Shown here: positions 58,200 to 64,000 of the stretch, piece after piece
How the letters are laid out: each line of letters starts with the position of its first letter
Numbering within the stretch: position 1 is the stretch's first letter
DNA from: Amyelois transitella
Taxonomy: Eukaryota > Arthropoda > Insecta > Lepidoptera > Pyralidae
Length of the DNA stretch: 64,000 nucleotides
Direction: 5' to 3'
Assembly (NCBI RefSeq): GCF_032362555.1
Contig: NC_083505.1
Coordinates: 1,203,001-1,267,000, forward strand
Notes under the pieces: generated by a model
What the model was told of the DNA's origin: nothing
The model's database searches: none
Seen by the model: the letters and a program-made list of their open reading frames with translations, nothing else
Program-made: the position numbers and the translations under genes

Positions 58200-58315
58200 T
58201 ACATGTACGGGACAAATTACACAGATTGAGTTAGCTTCGAGGTAAGTTCGAAACTTGTGTTGCGAGATTAGTATCCGTAGATAGAGATATATGAGTTAGT
58301 ACTCAACGATACTTA
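58200..58315 (-). mobile_element. tRNA-related SINE fragment
   Basis: Carries gtacgggacaaattacacag and attgagttagcttcgaggta, with an internal change before actcaacgatact. Confidence 0.6.
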
Positions 58316-58387
58316 TTTTACTATACAACGACACAGGACAATAGAAAGTCAAAGATGAATCCTCATAATTAATTTTATTTTGCTCGC

Positions 58388-58455
58388 TTTATAAATATAT
58401 ATATATACATATTATATTTATATAAATATATATATATTTATATTATATATCTATA
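58388..58455. repeat. AT dinucleotide palindromic stretch
   Basis: Alternating tatata runs broken by tta and aat, nearly self-complementary. Simple sequence. Confidence 0.7.
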
Positions 58456-60649
58456 TCCTTATCATTAAATTTCCTGCATTTCTTTGTCTTATAACTTTCA
58501 TAGTAGGTAGGTACATCACACTTTTGATAACGTTATCAAATCGTCAGCGTCTGTATATTTATTATGAAGTCAATTTTGTTAAGACGCTGACCTGACCTCA
58601 AATTAATGTTAATACATACAATAATTATGCTGTAAGTACCAGAAGAAGTAGCAAATCTATATCTTTTTCTACAGATATCGTAGGAGACATCTAATGGACA
58701 ATTTCATGCACAGAGGCAAAGAGCCATTATAACTCAGCCTTATCTTGTTTTATTTTCTCCTCCCGGCTATAAATTGAACAACTACATAGAAATCGAGTAA
58801 GTATCAAACACGCTGATTAAAAAAGAACAGTTGAATATAGCATGGGAAGGAAATATTCGTTGATATTGAAACAATATGGATTGTTTTGTAGTAATTCCTT
58901 GCAACTTTGATGATATCATAGGGTTGTTGACATGTGGATGGATTGTAATTATAGCTTATCGCGTACAATAACAGGAAAACAGGGTTTAATAACTAGAGGT
59001 AATAGATAAAAGTGTCATTTATTTCAGGTTCAATTTCTTTCATAAATGATTTAATATACATTAGACTCGAGAGAAGTGGAGCTGTAAAGTAAAATCTGTA
59101 GACATAAAATCGAAGACACTGGCGAAAAAAATGAGTTAATTCACAGCCAACGCTTGCAAGATTCGAGATATGCTGTGAAAGTCTTAAATGAGACAGATGT
59201 TCGCAATATGGCGACCAAATGTACTGAAGGAATTGAAAGCTTGCGTCTTTCTTTATTTGGCGACGTCGTCTATTCTTTTGAAACACTCGGAAAGGAGTGA
59301 AATTTTTTTGTTTGTTTTAACTTTTATCTCGGGTCTAAGTGGCGTATAATGAAACATACGACAGTTTCTCAATTAGATCACCAGGAATTTAAAAACATGG
59401 ACATTTAGGTGTATTCCTCATTATGGTTGTGCTTTTTATTATCGCTTAAACCACACGGCACCGGTGCTACGTTGAGATCAGATTTTCTATCCCAATTGAT
59501 AACATGAACATGAACGATCAATTGGTGATACTTTTTTCAAGTGCAAATAAAAATTACATACTTTTTATGTAGGTATGTAAGTATGTGTACTTATGTTTTA
59601 TTAAACCACGTTCCAGGAGGTAGCACGCATTGGCCGGAAGGTGGACCATCAATTTGGCCATTCCACCAGCCATTAATCCTACTCGGTGGCTTTTAGTTAC
59701 GACGTTTTACTGTCAGTGTCCGTCAGAAATTCTCTCTTGGAAGTCTTGGAACTAAAAGTCCCGTAAGTATATCCTATACATATATGGATCTTCTTAACAT
59801 TAAGGTTGAATTAAATTGTTTGAATTATACTTCAAAAAAATTATAATTAAACATTTAAACGATGACTTAGATACTTTCTTCATGAGTCTAAATAATTAAG
59901 ATTTATAATTAAGATCGTGAACATAGAATGAAGAAAAATATTGTACGGGACGTTTGTTTTTAAAGGTAAAAAAATGTGAAGTACCTAACTTTTAGTAGGC
60001 AATATAATAATGTTTTTTTTTCTTATTATCCTTACATCATGCACATATGTATATGATTAACTTTTCAACAAAATAAGCCATGGTATCATTGTCTGTGATC
60101 GTGTTCTCAAAATAGGCTAGAACTTTCTTATCCTTTCCTCAAACTCATCGGAACCTACCATGTACTCCAGAGAATTATGTTACTTTTGTCCTCTTTAGCC
60201 TAAAACAAAGTCAGAGCATAGAGACGTGGCCATCGATTCCTGACGTTACCAGTTGGACTGTACCCAAAAACTGTTATGGTTCATCGCGCATGACCCGAGC
60301 GGAGCTGAATAATCTACATTTGCATGTATATAGTCTAGGCAGTATTATATCAAATAATATAGGTACCTAAGTAAGTAGGTACATAATATTATTATATTTA
60401 TTTATTTATTCAGTTCACCAACAGTCGATACAACAGTAAATACAGAGATTATACATACAATAAGGTTCGTTCTAATTGCTCGAGCAGTTACAGGCAAACC
60501 CAGCATGCTATGGGGAACAATCCGTGTTTAATTTTTATTATTACTGATAAATTTATGTAAGTATCTATCTACCTTTTTGTTAGTATAAAGTTTATTGTGT
60601 ATTATTTATATACTCCACCATCGTATTACATAATATCCCGTTGATTCCC

Positions 60650-60760
60650 GTTCCTGCGGAATTTCGGGAAATCCTTTTTTAGTCAACCCCCTGTCCACAT
60701 AAGGAACGTCTCCAGACCCAGCGGTTTGAGCTGTGCGTTGTCTGTCAATCAGTCTTACTC
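60650..60760 (+). mobile_element. Dispersed retroposon 3' end, AGTC tail
   Basis: gattcccgttcctgcggaat through ctccagacccagcggtttga to gtctgtcaatcagtc. Matches 37004-37125. Confidence 0.6.
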
Positions 60761-61614
60761 ACTAACTAACGGAAGAGTTATCTGGACGTTTGAAAATTAG
60801 TATTACTTAAGTAAGCTTATATAAATGTTTATTAACTTCATTGGATTGGAATTTTTGTTCAAAACGTACCTACCTAAATATTTATCTGCATCATTAAATT
60901 ACTTAAAGTACTCTGTTTAAAGCCTATGGTTTGTATTGGATCGATATGCTAAAGTTGAGAGTTGCAAAAATCTGCATTACATGCGGTATCCTTACCGGCT
61001 TGCCGTAGAACAAGTTCAATGACCTTGTCATGGGTCGTTTGGGAAAACTTTATATCCAGTCACGCGATGACATCTGCACAGTCATATTAACCTGAGCATT
61101 GATAGTTATAAGTAGTTGAACAGGGTGCTTACCTATCCCTGACGACAAAGACAAATGAATTGTATACTCATGTTAGTGTCAAATAATTATGATAAATTTA
61201 AGAGATCTATATTTGTTAATTGATAAATTGCGTAAATAAATCAATCGCAATCAGAGAGAGGTTTTGTTTTGAACCTTTCCATTCAATGATGCACGTTGAA
61301 ATTTCGCGTATTGAGCGTAAGTAACCCGTGTCGCGTACCAAGTTTTGCAGCGATGCAATGTGGGCGTTCACCCACGCTCGTCTTACCTTTTCTGGGGAAG
61401 CTTTCGTTCAGCTCAAGCCGGTTAGCACCGTACTCCATAGAAAGCAGCGTAGGAGGACAGGCTCAGTTATTTCGATTGCAATTGTATAAATACCGACATA
61501 CGACGTGCAATTAGAATGATCGATCATCGTGAAAGTTTCAGTTTAGTCATATGCTTGACATATTGTGTGCGCAAGTTTTATTAACGGTAAACACTGTTCA
61601 TTCAAATGAGCTTT

Positions 61615-61925
61615 GGTTTTTGGCTTTGGTGATCGAATCGGTAAGGTTCCTGGTTAAAATGCGTGATGCGCAGAAAGGCACAGGTTCAAATCCCACATCG
61701 GACAAAGTTATGTACCGTACCGTAGGGTGCTAACGTACGTTAGTTTGAATACCGATTTTACTTACGATGAGCAAAAGCCTGCACATTGAATGAATGAATA
61801 AAAGTTTATTAGCATCACACAAATGTATCTTACACTTAAGTATTCAGGCAACTGGATGTGTAACCATAGATCCAATATCTCTTCTCCTGAGAGGTGAGGA
61901 TGCACCCGGGACTAAAGCCAGGAGG
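61615..61925. mobile_element. tRNA-related repeats
   Basis: 61630-61705 carries a B-box-like ggttcaaatcc. 61840-61925, inverted, matches the 8304/26800 family (caggcaactggatgtg, ggatgcacccgggactaaag). Confidence 0.5.
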
Positions 61926-63244
61926 AAGAGGAGGACTGTTCATTCAAACGAATTGATTTCGGGTAACGAAGTATTTAGTGGACAATATATCACATTATAT
62001 AAAACATGAAAAAAAAACAGAATATGCCGGCAAGATTATTAAAAAGTTCGCTAGCCTTTTGACATGAAACTGTGCTACTTTTACCAGCGAATCATAGAAA
62101 TGATTCATGTCAACACGATTATGTTTTTGATGAGATTGCGAGCGCGATAGCTTTGTTAATGATATACGTAGTTGTGATAACACTTGTCTTTGTCACCCAA
62201 CTGGTGAATGGGGCTAAAATAAATTATAATAATGTGCGCGACGCAATAGCGGCTCTTATCTCCCAATTTCTTCCGTTTGTAGAAATGTCTTTGTCTACGA
62301 GGCAGGACAATGGTCGATGTAATTAGTGCTAACGCGTGGGATTCCAGCATTGTTATCTTAAAGCTAGATCTGAATCAGGTCAATACAGAATGCCAGTAAA
62401 GCAGTATAAGGACAATGTGCGAATGCACATTTCGTCATGCAAATTCGTCCACGATTTAGATTTCAGAGTAAGAATCTATATTTGTTAATTGACGTCCGGT
62501 GATAAAATACTGCAGTGTAGTTTGTTCCGCCGCATCTTCTACACATGCGAAGCGAAGCGGTAGTACTTAGTTATAATTCGATTTAAGTGATGTGACGTCA
62601 ATAAGTGATACCTTGTATCCAATTTTGAAAATAAATTTATTGTACTAAAATATTTTAGACTTGTCTCTTCACAGTGTGACCTGAATCTGAAGAGTGTCCA
62701 AATAAAGAGACAACTGGTTTTTTACATATTAAAACAAGATGACGATTGTAGATCATTAAAAAATAGTAATAGGACTATAAATACGACTACGGAGCAAACA
62801 ATTAGCACAAAGCTTTTAAATTCGCGAAAGTATTCAATTAAACCTTTTCCTCGACAAATAAGAGACACCTGCAAACGGCCCATTAAGGGGGCAATTGTAG
62901 GATTCCATTACCCAGTTTAATTATAAGATCGGCGCGAATTTGTTCAAATATCTATGTATAGGGTGTGTTAAATAGTGACGGATACTGAACCACTTTTTAG
63001 GCGATTATCACACGGCACCGCGCACCGCCGCGGCAGGCGGTGAAGCGGATCTCATGTCGCATAAGCCTCTACTAAATCCGTTGATACTAAACACATGTTC
63101 ACCGCCCGACCGCGCGGTCGAGCGGTGCTCTCGCCGCCACCGCCTCTCCGCGCGGACGGCAGCGCGGAGGGGCGGCACCTCACACACGTGGCACCGCATA
63201 ACCGCGCGGAACATCGTGGAAGCAAGACGTGTCGCAATTTAAAA

Positions 63245-63303
63245 ATGGATTTCGATGTCGAAAAGTTTATTTCAGAGATTCAAAGTCGCTCTGCTATCAA
63301 ATG
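63245..63303 (+). pseudogene. Start of the Harbinger MADF/Myb-like gene
   Basis: The frame opens MDFDVEKFISEIQSRSAIK and stops. The pattern (DVEKFI.EIQ.R.AI) is that of the MADF domain start found in the DNA-binding partner protein of Harbinger elements. The remainder has been deleted. Confidence 0.7.
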
Positions 63304-63311
63304 AAGAAGAG

Positions 63312-63487
63312 GACATTCGCGTATAATTAAAAAATTTATCTTCGTATTTTCTCAAACTTTTATAGAATAACATGAATGACCCATTTAGAGTTCTGCTTCG
63401 TAAAAATGGATGTACCCAGTATCTTCTTATTTTTTTCTTTCTGCGCCATAAAAGCCAGATTGCTGCCACCACTTCAGCGTCCATTCT
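63312..63487 (-). pseudogene. Start of the Harbinger transposase
   Basis: The minus-strand frame begins MDAEVVAAIWLLWRRKKKI and passes through RRYWVHPF and EDKFFNYTRMSSSSFD. YWVHP and EDKFFNYxRMSxxSFD are typical of the N-terminus of insect Harbinger (DDE_Tnp_4) transposases. The catalytic part is absent. Confidence 0.75.
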
Positions 63488-63734
63488 TGCCAGCGTCTGC
63501 AATAAAACTGGTCAAAACCGCGTTAAATCCATCCGCGCGTACAGGCGCGTAAACCGCCTTACCGCGCGGTGCACCGCTGCGAAATCCGCGTTACCGCCAC
63601 CGCCCTCCGCGGCGGTGCGCGGTGCCGTGTGATAATCGCCTTAATGTAATTGAAGTAGATAGCAAAGTCTTTTCTTAAGTTTAAAAAAAATATATCTTTT
63701 ACTCACATAATGCTTCACTGGAAAACTCAACATC

Positions 63735-63990
63735 AACATACATACATATAATCACGTTTATACATATTGCGGGGTAGACGGAGCCGACAGTTTTAAAAAT
63801 ACTAATAGGCCACGTTCGGCTGCTTGGCTTAATGTTAGAATTGAGATTAAAATAGTGACAGGTTGCTAACCTGTCGCTTAAAAAAAAGAATTCCAAGTTT
63901 ATAGTAAGGTTATCCCTTAGTCGCCTTTTACGACACCAGGGAAAAGAGATGGAGTTGTCCTATTCTTTTTCCTATTGGTGCCGCACGGCA
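63735..63990 (-). mobile_element. Lepidopteran SINE copy (TATG tail)
   Basis: Full-length inverted copy from acatacatacatataatcac to ttggtgccgcacggcaca. Confidence 0.85.
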
Positions 63991-64000
63991 CATCAACATC

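Larger units (their letters stand above)
63000..63640. mobile_element. PIF/Harbinger-derived MITE with fused gene starts
   Basis: The ends GGCGATTATCACACGGCACC and the reverse complement GGTGCCGTGTGATAATCGCC form long terminal inverted repeats. They are flanked by TTA on both sides (62997-62999 and 63641-63643), the Harbinger duplication. The interior keeps the starts of two convergent genes. Confidence 0.88.

Overview
The window is nuclear DNA from a lepidopteran insect (a moth or butterfly). The genes carry short spliced exons with GT-AG introns. The filler is typical lepidopteran repeat DNA: a SINE family with a (TATG)n tail present in more than 20 pieces, tRNA-derived SINEs, Helitron-like elements ending in CTAGT, and decayed non-LTR retrotransposons. 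I could not run any search, so the lineage and the product names rest on recognised protein motifs and repeat signatures.

Six protein-coding genes can be read. From left to right: Rab5 (minus strand, coding exons 4364-16542, early-endosome GTPase); UTP23 (plus, 19831-21166, small-subunit rRNA processing) with a complete ANAPC13/APC13 gene (plus, 20153-20359) inside its only intron; a CLAMP-domain axonemal protein (minus, 24681-26414, sperm or cilium central-pair type); the splicing factor CWC22 (minus, 27534-31599, MIF4G plus MA3 plus RS-rich tail); and stathmin (minus, 36218 to about 40758, tubulin-binding). They are housekeeping or cytoskeletal genes with no obvious shared pathway. The exon coordinates given here keep the reading frame open through every junction, except the 5' end of stathmin.

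Region by region. 1-3900 is mostly unique, with a CpG-rich stretch carrying two E2F-like sites at about 2930-3190. 3950-16300 holds the Rab5 introns, packed with SINEs, Helitrons and a truncated LINE nested inside a SINE. 16600-19800 holds the Rab5 5' side and the gap to UTP23. 21.2-24.6 kb is repeat-rich. 24.6-31.6 kb is gene-dense. 32.6-36.2 kb is probably the long stathmin 3' UTR. 41-54.7 kb has few repeats and no gene I recognise, apart from one candidate cassette exon and a hAT-type MITE. 54.7-58.1 kb is a nearly complete but broken LINE. 58.2-64 kb is intergenic, with a Harbinger-derived element at 63.0-63.6 kb.

The most unusual signal is a recurring rearrangement. The 3' part of an exon together with its 5' splice site has been copied into the downstream intron. 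It occurs as a near-perfect 252-bp tandem array beside Rab5 exon 3, as a roughly 140-bp array beside the stathmin GNHERF exon, and as a single degraded copy beside another stathmin exon. Other highlights are the APC13 gene nested in UTP23, a Harbinger MITE in which the starts of its two convergent genes have been fused, a hAT MITE with about eleven ATCGAT-centred repeats, and a set of nested retroposon insertions with readable target-site duplications.
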